The notes beneath the pieces are model-generated. The model did not search any database. It was not told the DNA's origin and worked only from the letters and a program-made list of their open reading frames with translations. Source: an uncultured Clostridium sp. (GTDB lineage Bacteria; Bacillota; Clostridia; Peptostreptococcales; Peptostreptococcaceae). From it: 64,000 nt of DNA. The translations under genes were made by a program, and so were the position numbers. Numbering within the stretch: position 1 is the stretch's first letter; the number at the start of each line of letters is the position of its first letter. Below, one piece after another: positions 44,986 to 55,620 of the stretch. The stretch is from assembly GCA_945871955.1 (NCBI GenBank), contig CAMBXR010000004.1:1-64000 (forward strand), read 5' to 3'.

Positions 44986-46515
44986 ATGGGTAAAAAAATA
45001 ATGCTTCAAGGAACTGCATCAAATGTGGGAAAAAGCATAATAACTACAGGCTTATGTAGAATATTTAAACAAGATGGTTATAAAGTAATACCATTTAAAT
45101 CTCAAAATATGGCACTTAATTCTTTTATAACAAAAGAAGGGCTTGAAATGGGAAGAGCTCAAGTATCTCAAGCTGAGGCTTGTGGTATAGAACCTATTGC
45201 AGATATGAATCCCATATTATTAAAACCAAATGGTAACAATAAAAGCCAAGTCATAGTAAGAGGTAAAGTAGTAGGCGATATGTCTTCAAAAGAATATCAT
45301 GAGTATAAATTACAACTTACAGAAGTACTAGGTGATATATTTGAAGAATTTGAAGAAAAATATGATGTTGTAGTAATGGAAGGTGCAGGAAGCTGTGCTG
45401 AAATTAATTTAATGGAAAGAGATATTTCCAATATGGGTATGGCAGAAATTGCCGATGCACCAGTTATTATTATTGGAGATATAGATAGAGGAGGAGTTTT
45501 TGCGTCTCTAGCAGGAACTATGTTATTACTTCCTGATGAATATAAAAAAAGAGTGAAGGGTGTAATAATTAATAAGTTTAGAGGAAGAAAAGAACTTTTA
45601 GATTCTGGAATAAAAATGTTAGAAGATATTATAAAAGTGCCAGTCCTAGGAGTTTTACCCTATACTAATATAAAAATCGAAGAAGAAGATAGTGTGACAA
45701 CTAGATTCAAACAAAAAGTTAATAAAGGTGATATACATATAGAAGTTGTAAGAACACCTCATATGTCTAACTTTACAGATTTTAATATATTTGAAACTCA
45801 AGAAGATGTAAGTTTGAGGTATGTAGATTTTGGGGAATCTTTTGGAGATCCAGATATAGTAATTATACCAGGAACAAAATCTACTATAGATGATTTAATG
45901 TTTTTAAGAAAAAATGGCTTAGAAAATCAAATAAAAGAACTTCATAGAAGAGGCAAATTAATTATAGGAATTTGTGGTGGATACCAAATGTTAGGTAAAG
46001 TGCTAAAAGATCCATATCATGTGGAAAATGACTTGGAAGAAGTTGAAGGTATTGGACTTTTAGATGTAGAGACAACTTTTGAGACGGAAAAAACTACAAC
46101 ACAAGTTAAGGCTATTTTAGATGAAAACTTACATGGATATCTTGAAAGTTTAAGTGGCAAAGAAGTTAGTGGATATGAAATTCATATGGGTGTAACTGAA
46201 AGAAATGAAAATAGTAATAATTTTGTTACTGTAACAGAAAAGCTTGGTCAAAAAGTAAACTACCAAGTTGGAAGTGTTAATAAAGAATGTAATGTTTTTG
46301 GAACTTATCTTCATGGAATATTTGATGATATAGATTTTACAAGAACAATATTAAATAATATAAGAAAAATGAAGAATTTAGAGCCAATTGAAAGTAATGT
46401 TAAATCATTTAAGGAGTTTAAAAATCAACAATATGATAAGTTGGCAGATTATTTAAGAGAACATTTAGATATGGAAAAAATATATGAAATAATGGAAAAT
46501 TCGCTGCGCTCATAG
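44986..46515 (+). CDS. cbiP: cobyric acid synthase
   Basis: A 509-residue amidotransferase (also called CobQ) that amidates side chains b, d, e and g of adenosyl-cobyrinate a,c-diamide with glutamine. The N-terminal P-loop domain begins [11 protein letters not shown]; the glutaminase domain has its nucleophile Cys330 in [11 protein letters not shown] and a C-terminal HGIFD histidine. The last residues (SLRS) and stop codon are supplied by a GC-rich islet at 46501, so the native C-terminus may have been altered. First gene after riboswitch 3. Confidence 0.96.
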   Translation: MGKKIMLQGTASNVGKSIITTGLCRIFKQDGYKVIPFKSQNMALNSFITKEGLEMGRAQVSQAEACGIEPIADMNPILLKPNGNNKSQVIVRGKVVGDMSSKEYHEYKLQLTEVLGDIFEEFEEKYDVVVMEGAGSCAEINLMERDISNMGMAEIADAPVIIIGDIDRGGVFASLAGTMLLLPDEYKKRVKGVIINKFRGRKELLDSGIKMLEDIIKVPVLGVLPYTNIKIEEEDSVTTRFKQKVNKGDIHIEVVRTPHMSNFTDFNIFETQEDVSLRYVDFGESFGDPDIVIIPGTKSTIDDLMFLRKNGLENQIKELHRRGKLIIGICGGYQMLGKVLKDPYHVENDLEEVEGIGLLDVETTFETEKTTTQVKAILDENLHGYLESLSGKEVSGYEIHMGVTERNENSNNFVTVTEKLGQKVNYQVGSVNKECNVFGTYLHGIFDDIDFTRTILNNIRKMKNLEPIESNVKSFKEFKNQQYDKLADYLREHLDMEKIYEIMENSLRS

Positions 46516-46560
46516 CGCCAACGAGATGCCTTTGCTGTCGCTTCAGGCAACTCCGTTGCT
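46501..46560. repeat. GC-rich hairpin islet at the 3' end of cbiP
   Basis: Three small stems in 60 bases: GCGCT-cat-AGCGC (46506-46518), TGCCT/AGGCA (46527-46531 with 46545-46549) and GCAAC-tcc-GTTGC (46547-46559). Its base composition is out of place. It supplies the cbiP stop codon at 46513-46515. Confidence 0.6.
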
Positions 46561-46585
46561 TAAAAAATTAAATTAGGTGATAAAT

Positions 46586-47950
46586 ATGAAAAAAATATTA
46601 ATTGCAGGAACAAATAGTGGAGTTGGAAAAACAACAATTTCTTTAGGAATAATGCAAGCATTGACAAAAAGAAATTTAAAAGTACAGCCTTATAAAGTGG
46701 GACCTGACTATATAGACCCTTCTTATCATACTTTCATAACTGGAAGATATTCAAGAAATCTGGATTCTTATATGTTAGATGATGAGAAGATAAAGTACAT
46801 AGTAAAAAATGCTTCAAAAGATGCAGATATATCTGTAATTGAAGGTGTTATGGGATTATACGATGGATATGGAATTGATTTAAATGATTGTACAAGCTCA
46901 TATACATCAAAAATGTTAAAAACACCAGTTATTTTAGTTATAAATGCAAAGGCTATGGCGGCTTCAGCTGCAGCTATGGTACTTGGATATAAAATGCTTG
47001 ATGAAAATGTAAATATAGCTGGAGTTATTACAAATAACGTAAAAAGTGAATCTCATTATAATACTTTAAAAGAAGCGATTGAAAAATATACAGGTGTGGA
47101 AGTATTAGGATATTTCCCTCCAAATAAAGAGTTTTCTTTAGAATCTAGACATTTGGGATTAATTCCATCTGTAGAAATGGATAGTCTAAAAGCTAAGTTT
47201 GATAATTTAGCTGAGGAAATAGAAAAATATATAAATATTGATAGAATAATTGAAATAGCCGAAAGTGAAGAATTTGAATGCTCTTTTGATTTAAATGAAT
47301 TTATTGATAAAAATAAAGTTAAAAACAAAATAATAGCTGTAGCTTATGATAAAGCATTTAATTTTTATTACAGAGAGAATCTAGAGCTATTTGAAAAACT
47401 GGGAATGAAAATAGAATATTTCAGCCCTATGGAAGATAAGAAACTTCCACCTTGTGATTATGTTTACATTGGAGGAGGATTCCCAGAAATTTTTGCAAAA
47501 GAGCTACACGAAAACAAAGAAATAAGAGAAGAAATTTTTAAGGCTTATGAGAAAAACATTCCTATATATGCTGAATGTGGTGGATTAATGTACTTAGGAG
47601 AAAAACTTCAAGATAAAGAAAACAATATTTATGATATGGTGGGAATTTTCCAAGGTTGCAGTAAAATGACTTCATCTCTTAAACGTTTTGGATATTGTTT
47701 AGGAGAAGCTAAAGTAGATACAATTTTAGCTAAAAAAGATCAAATAATAAAAGGCCATGAATTCCATCATTCAATTTTTGATAGTAGTGAAGAATGTGCT
47801 TATCATATGAAAAAAGTTAAAAATAACAAAGTTGTTGATGAGTGGGAAGGTGGATATAGTAAAAAGAATACTTTAGCAACTTATTTACATACTCATTTTT
47901 ATAATAATTTGGATTGCATAGCTAATTTTATAGAAAGAGGATGTGAGTAA
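46586..47950 (+). CDS. cbiA: cobyrinic acid a,c-diamide synthase
   Basis: A 454-residue enzyme (CobB/CbiA) amidating side chains a and c of cob(II)yrinate. P-loop AGTNSGVGKTT near the start, PYKVGPDYIDPSYH, and the glutaminase Cys331 in AECGGLMYLGE; the closing THFYNN is the family C-terminal histidine motif. ATG 46586 is chosen because the in-frame GTG at 46577 overlaps the AGGTGAT site. It overlaps the cbiB reading frame start. Confidence 0.95.
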   Translation: MKKILIAGTNSGVGKTTISLGIMQALTKRNLKVQPYKVGPDYIDPSYHTFITGRYSRNLDSYMLDDEKIKYIVKNASKDADISVIEGVMGLYDGYGIDLNDCTSSYTSKMLKTPVILVINAKAMAASAAAMVLGYKMLDENVNIAGVITNNVKSESHYNTLKEAIEKYTGVEVLGYFPPNKEFSLESRHLGLIPSVEMDSLKAKFDNLAEEIEKYINIDRIIEIAESEEFECSFDLNEFIDKNKVKNKIIAVAYDKAFNFYYRENLELFEKLGMKIEYFSPMEDKKLPPCDYVYIGGGFPEIFAKELHENKEIREEIFKAYEKNIPIYAECGGLMYLGEKLQDKENNIYDMVGIFQGCSKMTSSLKRFGYCLGEAKVDTILAKKDQIIKGHEFHHSIFDSSEECAYHMKKVKNNKVVDEWEGGYSKKNTLATYLHTHFYNNLDCIANFIERGCE

Positions 47951-47951
47951 T

Positions 47952-48905
47952 ATGAATCTTTTATCTATATATACAGGATATGTTCTTGATTTAATTATAG
48001 GAGATCCTTATTCATTTCCACATCCAGTGAGATATATTGGGAAATTAATTAGTATTGTAGAAAAACAAATTAGAAAGATAACATCGTCGGATAAAGGACT
48101 AAAAATTGCAGGTTTCTTTCTTTGGTTTATAGTTGTAGGAGTAACATTTGGTATTACAACTTTAGTGCTACAACTATTTAAATTTAATAAAGTAGCTTAC
48201 TTTATTGTAAATACTATATTAATTTATACAACTTTAGCTACAAAATGCTTAAAAGATGAATCTAGCAAAATATATAAAGTATTGAAAACTGGTGACTTAG
48301 AAAAATCAAGAATTCAACTTTCATATATTGTTGGAAGAGATACGACAAACTTAAATGAAAAAGAAATAGTAAGAGCAACAGTAGAGACTGTGGCAGAAAA
48401 TACAGTTGATGGAATAATAGCTCCTCTATTTTATGGATTTATAGGTGGGGCACCCCTTGCTATGGCATATAAAGCAGTTAATACTTTAGACTCAACTGTA
48501 GGATACAAAAACGACAAGTATTACTATCTGGGATTTGCTTCAGCCAAAATAGATGATATAGCAAATTATATACCAGCAAGACTTGGAGTTATATTATTAT
48601 CTCTTGGAAGTTTATTTGCAGGATTCAATTTTAAAGATGCTTTAAAAATAGGAATAAGAGATAGAAAAAATCATAAAAGTCCTAACTGTGCATTTTCTGA
48701 AGGTGCAGTAGCAGGAGCTTTAGGAATTCAACTTGGCGGTACTAATGTTTACTTTGGAAAAGAAGTATACAAACCAACAATTGGAGATAAAACAAGAGAA
48801 ATTGAAATTGAAGATATAGTTAGAACAAATAAAATAATGTATTCATCATCAATAATATCAATCATTATTTTTACAGTTGCTTATTATTTAGTTGTAGCAT
48901 TATAA
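47952..48905 (+). CDS. cbiB: adenosylcobinamide-phosphate synthase CbiB
   Basis: A 317-residue membrane protein with several helices that joins aminopropanol (phosphate) to adenosylcobyric acid. The N-terminal YVLDLIIGDPYSFPHPVRYIG and AETVAENTVDGIIAPLFYG are diagnostic, as is YKAVNTLDSTVGYKN. ATG 47952 lies just after the cbiA stop; GTG 47943 overlaps cbiA. The linker it uses comes from the two genes that follow. Confidence 0.95.
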   Translation: MNLLSIYTGYVLDLIIGDPYSFPHPVRYIGKLISIVEKQIRKITSSDKGLKIAGFFLWFIVVGVTFGITTLVLQLFKFNKVAYFIVNTILIYTTLATKCLKDESSKIYKVLKTGDLEKSRIQLSYIVGRDTTNLNEKEIVRATVETVAENTVDGIIAPLFYGFIGGAPLAMAYKAVNTLDSTVGYKNDKYYYLGFASAKIDDIANYIPARLGVILLSLGSLFAGFNFKDALKIGIRDRKNHKSPNCAFSEGAVAGALGIQLGGTNVYFGKEVYKPTIGDKTREIEIEDIVRTNKIMYSSSIISIIIFTVAYYLVVAL

Positions 48906-48919
48906 AGAAGGGAGATTGT

Positions 48920-49990
48920 ATGAAAGATTTAGGACATGGAGCTAATGTGGATTTAATGGCAAAAACTTTCAATAAAAATACAGAGGATATAATAGATTTT
49001 AGTTCCAATATAAATCCAAAAGTAGTTCCTAACTTGGAAAAATACATTTTAGAAGGATTAAATAAGTGTAAAAGCTATCCCGATATTAATTATACGAGTT
49101 TAAGAAAAAATATTGGCCATTACATAAATATAAATCCAAATTTTATTATTCCAGGAAACGGAGCAACAGAGATAATTTATCTTCTTATGAAAAATATTAA
49201 GAAAAGATTGGCCATATTAAATCCAACTTTTTCTGAATATGAAAGAGGAGCAAAATTAAATAATTTAGAAGTCATAAGTTTTATGCTAAATAAAAATGAT
49301 GAATTTAGTATAAATATGGATGAAATAGAAGAAAAAATCAATGAATTTGACAGTTTATTTATTTGTAATCCTAACAATCCCAATGGAAAAGTTAAAAATA
49401 TTGAAAAGCTACTAAAATTAATGAGTAAACATAATAAATTATTGATAGTTGATGAAACTTTTATGGAATTTGTTTATGAAGAAGAAAAATATAGCCTAAT
49501 TAAATATGTAGATAAGTATGAAAATATTTTTATTATAAAAGCAGTTACAAAATTCTTTGGAATGCCAGGACTTAGATTAGGTTATGGAGTTACAAGTAAT
49601 AAAAAGTTAATTGAAGATATATATAAATATAAAGAACCTTGGACAGTAAATTCATTTGCAGATACTTTATCAAATTATATTTTCAATGATAAAGACTATA
49701 TAAATTTAAGTAAAGAATATTACATAAATGAAAGAGAATATATGTTGAATGCTTTAAGAAAAATTAAAAACTTAGAAGTTTATGATACAGATACAAACTT
49801 TGCTTTAATTAGACTTAAAGATAAAAAAGCAGAAGAACTTAAATTACAATTATTCAAGGAAAGTAATATTTTAATAAGAGATGCCTCTAACTTTATTGGT
49901 TTAGATGAAAATTATATTAGAATTGCAATTAAAAGTCATGAGGAAAATATAATGATTTTAAAAGAATTAAATAGAATACTGGGAGAATAG
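48920..49990 (+). CDS. cobD: threonine-phosphate decarboxylase CobD
   Basis: A 356-residue PLP enzyme of the histidinol-phosphate aminotransferase family. HGANVDLMAK at the N-terminus, DFSSNINP (about residue 26), FICNPNNPNGK and the Schiff-base lysine region KAVTKFFGMPGLRLGYG near residue 212 support CobD, which decarboxylates L-threonine 3-phosphate to (R)-1-aminopropan-2-ol phosphate. It stands directly between cbiB and the threonine kinase, giving the whole linker pathway. Confidence 0.93.
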   Translation: MKDLGHGANVDLMAKTFNKNTEDIIDFSSNINPKVVPNLEKYILEGLNKCKSYPDINYTSLRKNIGHYININPNFIIPGNGATEIIYLLMKNIKKRLAILNPTFSEYERGAKLNNLEVISFMLNKNDEFSINMDEIEEKINEFDSLFICNPNNPNGKVKNIEKLLKLMSKHNKLLIVDETFMEFVYEEEKYSLIKYVDKYENIFIIKAVTKFFGMPGLRLGYGVTSNKKLIEDIYKYKEPWTVNSFADTLSNYIFNDKDYINLSKEYYINEREYMLNALRKIKNLEVYDTDTNFALIRLKDKKAEELKLQLFKESNILIRDASNFIGLDENYIRIAIKSHEENIMILKELNRILGE

Positions 49991-49991
49991 T

Positions 49992-50894
49992 ATGAAGTCT
50001 TATGGAATATGTCCTGCATCTTGTGGTGAATTTGTTCAAGGAATTTTAGATAATGAAGAATATTTATCTTCTTATGCAATTGATATGTTTTCCGTTGCAA
50101 GTCTTGAAGAAAAAAAAGAAGATATTAATCTAGGATCTAAAAAATCAAGAAAAGCCATAGAAAAGGTATTTGAAAAATTTAATATTCCCATTGAGGAAAG
50201 CAAAAATATATCGTTAGATTTAAAAAGCAACATACCTATAGGCAAGGGTATGGCAAGTTCTACAGCAGATATTGGAGCAACAATTAAAGCTACATTATCA
50301 ATTTTAAATAAAAAACTAAATGATGAAGAGATATCTTTGATTGCTTCTGAAATAGAACCGACAGATTCCATTATTTTATACAAGAATTCTATTTTTAATC
50401 CTATTAATGGTAGTGTGAAAAAATATTTATCTAGTTTTGATAATGGAAGGGTGATTATTTTGGAGCCTAAGGAAATTTTAGAAACTAAAATAATAAGAAG
50501 TAATCCTAATTATATAAACATAAAGCTAGAAAATAAATCAATTATTAAGAAATCTTTTAATTTATTGGAAAAAGGATTGAAAAATAATGATTTAAAATTA
50601 ATAGGTGAGGCTTGTACTTTAAGTAGTCTAGCTAATGAAAATATTCATAAAAAGCCATATTTAAATGAAATTATTGAAATAAGCCAAAATATGAATGCTT
50701 ATGGAGTAAATATTGCTCATAGTGGAACAGTAATTGGAATTTTAATTGATAAAAATATGGATTATGAAAGAATAATTAATCATCTTAATAACTTGCCGTT
50801 AAGTGATTATTATAAAAAAATACATTTAGCAAATATTATAGGACAAAAAGAGCGGGAGGAACTGGAATGGAATATGTTAAAGACCCTAAAATGA
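49992..50894 (+). CDS. pduX: L-threonine kinase (PduX-like GHMP kinase)
   Basis: A 300-residue GHMP kinase: N-terminal ICPASCGEFVQG, ATP loop PIGKGMASSTADIGAT (about residues 78-93) and a C-terminal NIAHSGTVIGIL motif. PduX-type enzymes phosphorylate L-threonine to supply CobD in B12 synthesis. The start is one base after the cobD stop and its end overlaps cbiC by 28 bases. The cbi setting is what makes the threonine assignment strong; other GHMP kinases have similar motifs. Confidence 0.9.
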   Translation: MKSYGICPASCGEFVQGILDNEEYLSSYAIDMFSVASLEEKKEDINLGSKKSRKAIEKVFEKFNIPIEESKNISLDLKSNIPIGKGMASSTADIGATIKATLSILNKKLNDEEISLIASEIEPTDSIILYKNSIFNPINGSVKKYLSSFDNGRVIILEPKEILETKIIRSNPNYINIKLENKSIIKKSFNLLEKGLKNNDLKLIGEACTLSSLANENIHKKPYLNEIIEISQNMNAYGVNIAHSGTVIGILIDKNMDYERIINHLNNLPLSDYYKKIHLANIIGQKEREELEWNMLKTLK

Positions 50895-51496
50895 TAGAGG
50901 TAAAAAGTTTTGAAATTATACAAGGAATAATTGATGACATTAGACCAGGATATAAGTTTAAAAATGAAATAGAAGAGAAAATAATAAAACGTTGTATTCA
51001 TACAAGTGCTGATTTCGAATATTTAGATATATTAAAAATATCTGAAACAGCAGTACAAACCATAATAAATGCACTAAAAGATGGATGTACGATTTATACA
51101 GATACAAATATGGCTCTTAGTGGAATTAATAAAATGAAATTAAATGCTTTAGGCTGTGAATATAAGTGTTTAGTGGCAGATGAGAGAGTAAAAGAATTGG
51201 CTAAAGAAAAAGGAATAACTAGATCTATGGCAGCAATAGAAGTTGCTATGAGTGAAGAAGGTAAAAAATTATTTGTATTTGGAAATGCTCCAACAGCTCT
51301 TTATAAAACTATAGAAATGGTAAACGAAGGCAAAGATGTGGAGGCTATAGTTGGTGCACCTGTAGGGTTTGTTGGTGCAGCAGAATCTAAATATGAATTA
51401 GAAAAAACTAATATACCACATATTGTAGTTCAAGGAAGAAAAGGCGGAAGTAATATAGCTGCTGCTATAATGAATGCAATCTTATATGCAATGTAG
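50867..51496 (+). CDS. cbiC: cobalt-precorrin-8 methylmutase
   Basis: A 209-residue enzyme moving the C11 methyl group to C12 to form cobyrinate. RCIHTSADFEY near residue 43 carries the proposed catalytic histidine, and GAPVGFVGAAESK near residue 165 is diagnostic. ATG at 50867 follows GGGAGGAACTGG, inside the pduX 3' end. Confidence 0.95.
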   Translation: MEYVKDPKMIEVKSFEIIQGIIDDIRPGYKFKNEIEEKIIKRCIHTSADFEYLDILKISETAVQTIINALKDGCTIYTDTNMALSGINKMKLNALGCEYKCLVADERVKELAKEKGITRSMAAIEVAMSEEGKKLFVFGNAPTALYKTIEMVNEGKDVEAIVGAPVGFVGAAESKYELEKTNIPHIVVQGRKGGSNIAAAIMNAILYAM

Positions 51497-51505
51497 GGTG
51501 TTACT

Positions 51506-52645
51506 ATGCAAGAGTATGTTTATATTGATGGAAAAAAATATAGAAGAGGATATACAACAGGTTCTTGTGCAAGTGCAGCGTCTAAAGCATCTGTGTATAT
51601 GCTCTTAACTAAAGAAAAAATAGAAAATATAAATATAGATACACCAAAAGGAATACCTCTAACATTAAAAGTAAAAAATATTGAACTTCAGGATAACAGC
51701 GCAACTTGTTCCATTGAAAAAGATGGAGGAGATGATATTGATGCCACACATGGTATGGATATTTTCGCAAAAGCTGAATTGATAAATAAAGAAGATGAAG
51801 ATGTTATAGTAACTGGTGGAATTGGCATAGGTTTAGTAACGAAAAAAGGATTAAGTGTAGAAGTTGGAAAACATGCTATTAATCCTGTACCTATGAAAAT
51901 GATCAGAAATGAAGTTGGTAGAATTTTAGGTGAAAATAATAAATTTTTACCTAAGAATAAATCATTAAAAATAACTATCTTTGCACCTCAAGGTGTGGAA
52001 ATTGCAAAGAAAACTTTTAACCCTAGATTAGGTATAGTAGGAGGAATATCTATACTTGGAACTACGGGAATTGTGGAACCTATGAGTGAAGAAGGTTGGA
52101 AAAAATCTTTATCCATAGAAATGGAAATGAAAAAAGCTCAAGGTATGGATAAAATAATCCTTGTGCCAGGAAATCATGGTGAAGAATTTATAAGAGAACA
52201 CTTACAAATAGATATGAGCTACTGTGTAAGAATGAGTAACTTTGTAGGATACATGTTAAGTGAGGCCAAAAGAATAGGATTTAAAAAAATTCTTTTGGCA
52301 GGTCATATAGGTAAGTTTATAAAAATATCAGCAGGTATATTTAATACTCATAGTAAAGTTTGTGATGCTAGAAATGAAATAATGATTTCTAATTTAGCTC
52401 TAATGGGAGCGCCACTAGAATTTTTAAAAGAAATAAATGAATGCGTTACAGCTGAGGGTGCAGTAGAAATTATAGATAAAAGTGAATATACTGACATATA
52501 CAATATACTTTGTGATAAATGCAAACAAAGAGCAGAACAATATCTACATGATGAAGTAGAAGTAGAGTTTTATATGTTTAGAATGGATAAATCTTTACTT
52601 GGAAAATCCAAAAGAGCAGATTTACTTATGGAGGAATTTAGATGA
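51506..52645 (+). CDS. cbiD: cobalt-precorrin-5B (C1)-methyltransferase
   Basis: A 379-residue methyltransferase of the anaerobic pathway with the N-terminal RRGYTTGSCASAASKA and VEVGKHAINPVPMKMI motifs, then GGISILGTTGIVEPMSE and LAGHIGKFIKISAG. These are specific for CbiD, which marks the oxygen-independent route. It overlaps cbiE by four bases. Confidence 0.96.
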   Translation: MQEYVYIDGKKYRRGYTTGSCASAASKASVYMLLTKEKIENINIDTPKGIPLTLKVKNIELQDNSATCSIEKDGGDDIDATHGMDIFAKAELINKEDEDVIVTGGIGIGLVTKKGLSVEVGKHAINPVPMKMIRNEVGRILGENNKFLPKNKSLKITIFAPQGVEIAKKTFNPRLGIVGGISILGTTGIVEPMSEEGWKKSLSIEMEMKKAQGMDKIILVPGNHGEEFIREHLQIDMSYCVRMSNFVGYMLSEAKRIGFKKILLAGHIGKFIKISAGIFNTHSKVCDARNEIMISNLALMGAPLEFLKEINECVTAEGAVEIIDKSEYTDIYNILCDKCKQRAEQYLHDEVEVEFYMFRMDKSLLGKSKRADLLMEEFR

Positions 52646-53250
52646 TTAATATTATAGGTCTAGGGCCTGGAGAATTTGATTATATAACTAAGATAGGTGA
52701 AAAGCTAATATATGCTTCTGATATTTTAATTGGAGGAAAAAGAAATTTAGAGTCTATAGAAGATTTTAATGGGGAAAAAATTATCCTTAGCAATAATCTT
52801 AAAGAAATTTTAGATTTTATAAAAAACAACCTTCATAAAAACATAAGTGTCATAGCATCAGGAGATCCTTCAATTTATGGAATAGGTAAATATTTATCTA
52901 ATAATATTGAACATGAAAACTTAAATATAGTAAGTGGAGTAAGTTCACTTCAGTATATTTTTTCTAAAATATTTGTGGATATGAATGATGTTTATATAAC
53001 AAGTAGCCATGGTAAAATACCTGACTTTGATTATATTTTATCTCACAAAAAAGTATGTATGGTTACTGATAGTAAAATTGGACCACATGAAATCTGTAGA
53101 GAAATTCAAAAGAGAAATCTTAAAAAAACAGTAGTTGTGGGAGAAAACTTATCTTATGCTAATGAAAGAATAACTATGGGAAAAGCAGAAGATATTTTAG
53201 CCATAGAAAAATTTGATATGAATGTGGTGGTGATACTAGATGAAAAATGA
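52642..53250 (+). CDS. cbiE: cobalt-precorrin-7 (C5)-methyltransferase
   Basis: A 202-residue tetrapyrrole methylase: GLGPGEFDYIT at the N-terminus binds S-adenosylmethionine, with ASGDPSIYGIG near residue 73. It is shorter than CobL because the CbiT half is a separate gene, which overlaps it by 11 bases. The pair methylates C5 and C15. Confidence 0.92.
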   Translation: MINIIGLGPGEFDYITKIGEKLIYASDILIGGKRNLESIEDFNGEKIILSNNLKEILDFIKNNLHKNISVIASGDPSIYGIGKYLSNNIEHENLNIVSGVSSLQYIFSKIFVDMNDVYITSSHGKIPDFDYILSHKKVCMVTDSKIGPHEICREIQKRNLKKTVVVGENLSYANERITMGKAEDILAIEKFDMNVVVILDEK

Positions 53251-53815
53251 TGAATTTATAAGAGGTAAGGTGCCCATTACAAAAGAAGAAGTAAGAGCCA
53301 TCTCATTAAATAAGTTAAATTTAAAAGATGCTAAAACTTTTATAGATGTGGGAGCAGGAACAGGAAGTATTTCCATAGAAGCTGCTTTAACTTATGATGA
53401 TTTAAAAGTTATAGCTATAGAAAGAAATGATGTTGCAATAGACTTAATAAATCAAAATGTTGAAAAATTTAATTTATCAAATGTAGAAGTGATGAAGGCC
53501 TATGCACCTATTGATTTAGATATAAAAGCTGATGGAATTTTCTTAGGTGGAACAGGAAACAATTTAGAAGAAATAATTAAATGGTCAAAAGATTTATTAG
53601 TACCAGGAGGAAGACTGGTAGCAAACTTTATATTAATAGATAATTTTTATGATACGCTAGATCTACTAAAAAAATATAACTTTGAAAATTTAGATGTATC
53701 ACAATTAAGTATAAATAAACTAGAGAAATTAGGAAGCAGAGATTATTTTAAACCTCACAATCCTATATATATAATATCTTGTGAAAAAGGGGCAGAGAAT
53801 GAAGATGATAAATAA
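53240..53815 (+). CDS. cbiT: cobalt-precorrin-6B (C15)-methyltransferase, decarboxylating
   Basis: A 191-residue class I SAM methyltransferase: motif [17 protein letters not shown] near residue 35, [14 protein letters not shown] near residue 95. It methylates C15 and removes the C12 acetate carboxyl. The N-terminal [19 protein letters not shown] is typical of CbiT. Overlaps cbiE and the cbiF region. Confidence 0.93.
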   Translation: MKNDEFIRGKVPITKEEVRAISLNKLNLKDAKTFIDVGAGTGSISIEAALTYDDLKVIAIERNDVAIDLINQNVEKFNLSNVEVMKAYAPIDLDIKADGIFLGGTGNNLEEIIKWSKDLLVPGGRLVANFILIDNFYDTLDLLKKYNFENLDVSQLSINKLEKLGSRDYFKPHNPIYIISCEKGAENEDDK

Positions 53816-54560
53816 AGTACATTTTGTTGGAGCAGGACCAGGAGATAAAGAGTTAATAACATTAAAAGGATATAAATTACTATCAAATGCAGATGTAGTA
53901 ATTTATGCAGGATCATTAGTAAATCCAGAACTTCTTGAATATTGTAAAGAAGGATGCGAAATACATGACAGTGCCTATATGAATTTACAAGAAATAATAG
54001 CTGTAATGGAAAAAGGAATTAAAGAAGGAAAATCAGTTGTTAGACTTCAAACTGGAGACTTCTCAATTTATGGTTCAATAAGAGAACAAGTTGAAGATTT
54101 AGCAAAATTAAATATAGATTATGATTGTACACCAGGTGTTAGTTCATTCTTAGGAGCATCATCAGCTTTAGGTGTAGAGTATACAGTACCAGAGATATCT
54201 CAATCTGTAGTAATTACTAGAATGGAAGGAAGAACTCCAGTACCACCAAAAGAATCTATAGAGTCTTTTGCAGCTCATCAAACTTCAATGGTAATATTCC
54301 TTTCTGTTCAAGAAATAGAAAAAGTTGTAGAAAAACTAATAGCTGGAGGATATGCAAAAACTACTCCAATAGCAGTTGTGTATAAAGCAACTTGGGCAGA
54401 TGAAAAAGTAGTAAAAGGAACATTAGAAGATATAGCTAAAAAAGTTAAAGATGCAGGTATAAGAAAAACTGCATTAATAATGGTTGGAGAGTTTTTAGGA
54501 AAAGAATACAATAACTCTAAATTATATGATAAGGACTTTGTACATGAATTTAGAGGATAA
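53799..54560 (+). CDS. cbiF: cobalt-precorrin-4 (C11)-methyltransferase
   Basis: A 253-residue tetrapyrrole methylase with [19 protein letters not shown] at the start, [16 protein letters not shown] near residue 36, [13 protein letters not shown] near residue 85 and [19 protein letters not shown]. The ATG at 53799 is favoured over an upstream codon inside cbiT. Its end overlaps cbiG by 17 bases. Confidence 0.94.
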   Translation: MKMINKVHFVGAGPGDKELITLKGYKLLSNADVVIYAGSLVNPELLEYCKEGCEIHDSAYMNLQEIIAVMEKGIKEGKSVVRLQTGDFSIYGSIREQVEDLAKLNIDYDCTPGVSSFLGASSALGVEYTVPEISQSVVITRMEGRTPVPPKESIESFAAHQTSMVIFLSVQEIEKVVEKLIAGGYAKTTPIAVVYKATWADEKVVKGTLEDIAKKVKDAGIRKTALIMVGEFLGKEYNNSKLYDKDFVHEFRG

Positions 54561-55620
54561 AAAAATAGCGATATTATCTATAACTAATAATGGAGGAGAA
54601 CTTGCTTTAAGAATTAAAGAAATCATGAAAGATGTAGATGTATTTTTTATTAAGAAAGATACTGATTATAAAAATGATGAAGTTATAGTTGTAAATAAGG
54701 GATTAAAAGAATTTATTCCACAAATTTTTGATAAATACGACTACCTAGTTTTTATAATGGCAACAGGCATAGTTGTAAGAACTATAGCCCCTTTAATTAT
54801 AAGTAAATTCAGTGATCCAGCAATTTTAGTTATGGATGAAAAAGGTAACAACATTATAAGTTTACTTAGTGGACATATGGGAGGAGCCAATGAAATGGCT
54901 TTATATATGAGTGATTTGCTTAACTCCCATCCTGTTATAACAACAGCTACAGATGTAAATAAAAAATCATCTTTAGATATGATTGCGAAAAAATTAAATG
55001 GTCATATTGATGATTTTAGAGATAATGTATTAAAAATTAACTCAATGTTAGTTAATAATGAAGAAGTACATCTTTATATAGATGGAAACTATAAAATAAA
55101 TCATCAAGGCTTTACTTTATATGATGAAAAAACAGATTTAGATAAAGTAAGAAATTTAGTTGTTGTAACTAATAAAAAAGATATAAATAAAATATTAAAT
55201 AAAAATATAGAAAACTTAAATGAAAAAATTATTAAAGTTACTCCAAAAGATATAGTAATTGGTGTGGGATGTAAGAAAAATACAGATTCAGACCATATGA
55301 AAAACTCACTTATAAAATTCTTAGCTGAATATAATATTGATATTAATGCAGTAAAAGAAATTGGCAGTATAGAGATTAAAAAGGATGAAAAAGCCATAAT
55401 AGATTTGGCTAAATTTTTAGATGTAAAATTTAAAACATTTAGTGTAGAAGAAATATCTAAAGTGGATTATCTATATGAAAAATCTGATTGGGTTAAAAAA
55501 AATGTAGGTGTTTACTCTGTATCAGACCCAGTAGCCCATTTACTAAGTGAAGGAAGAGTAATAATAAATAAACAGAAATACGATGGAATTACATTTTCAA
55601 TAGGGAGAATTGATATATGA
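54544..55620 (+). CDS. cbiG: cobalt-precorrin-5A hydrolase
   Basis: A 358-residue enzyme opening the delta-lactone and releasing acetaldehyde during ring contraction. The N-terminal domain has [15 protein letters not shown] and [12 protein letters not shown]; the C-terminal CbiG/CobE domain begins [13 protein letters not shown] near residue 240. ATG 54544 lies within the cbiF end, behind AAGGA; the longer reading starts six codons earlier inside cbiF. Confidence 0.93.
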   Translation: MNLEDKKIAILSITNNGGELALRIKEIMKDVDVFFIKKDTDYKNDEVIVVNKGLKEFIPQIFDKYDYLVFIMATGIVVRTIAPLIISKFSDPAILVMDEKGNNIISLLSGHMGGANEMALYMSDLLNSHPVITTATDVNKKSSLDMIAKKLNGHIDDFRDNVLKINSMLVNNEEVHLYIDGNYKINHQGFTLYDEKTDLDKVRNLVVVTNKKDINKILNKNIENLNEKIIKVTPKDIVIGVGCKKNTDSDHMKNSLIKFLAEYNIDINAVKEIGSIEIKKDEKAIIDLAKFLDVKFKTFSVEEISKVDYLYEKSDWVKKNVGVYSVSDPVAHLLSEGRVIINKQKYDGITFSIGRIDI

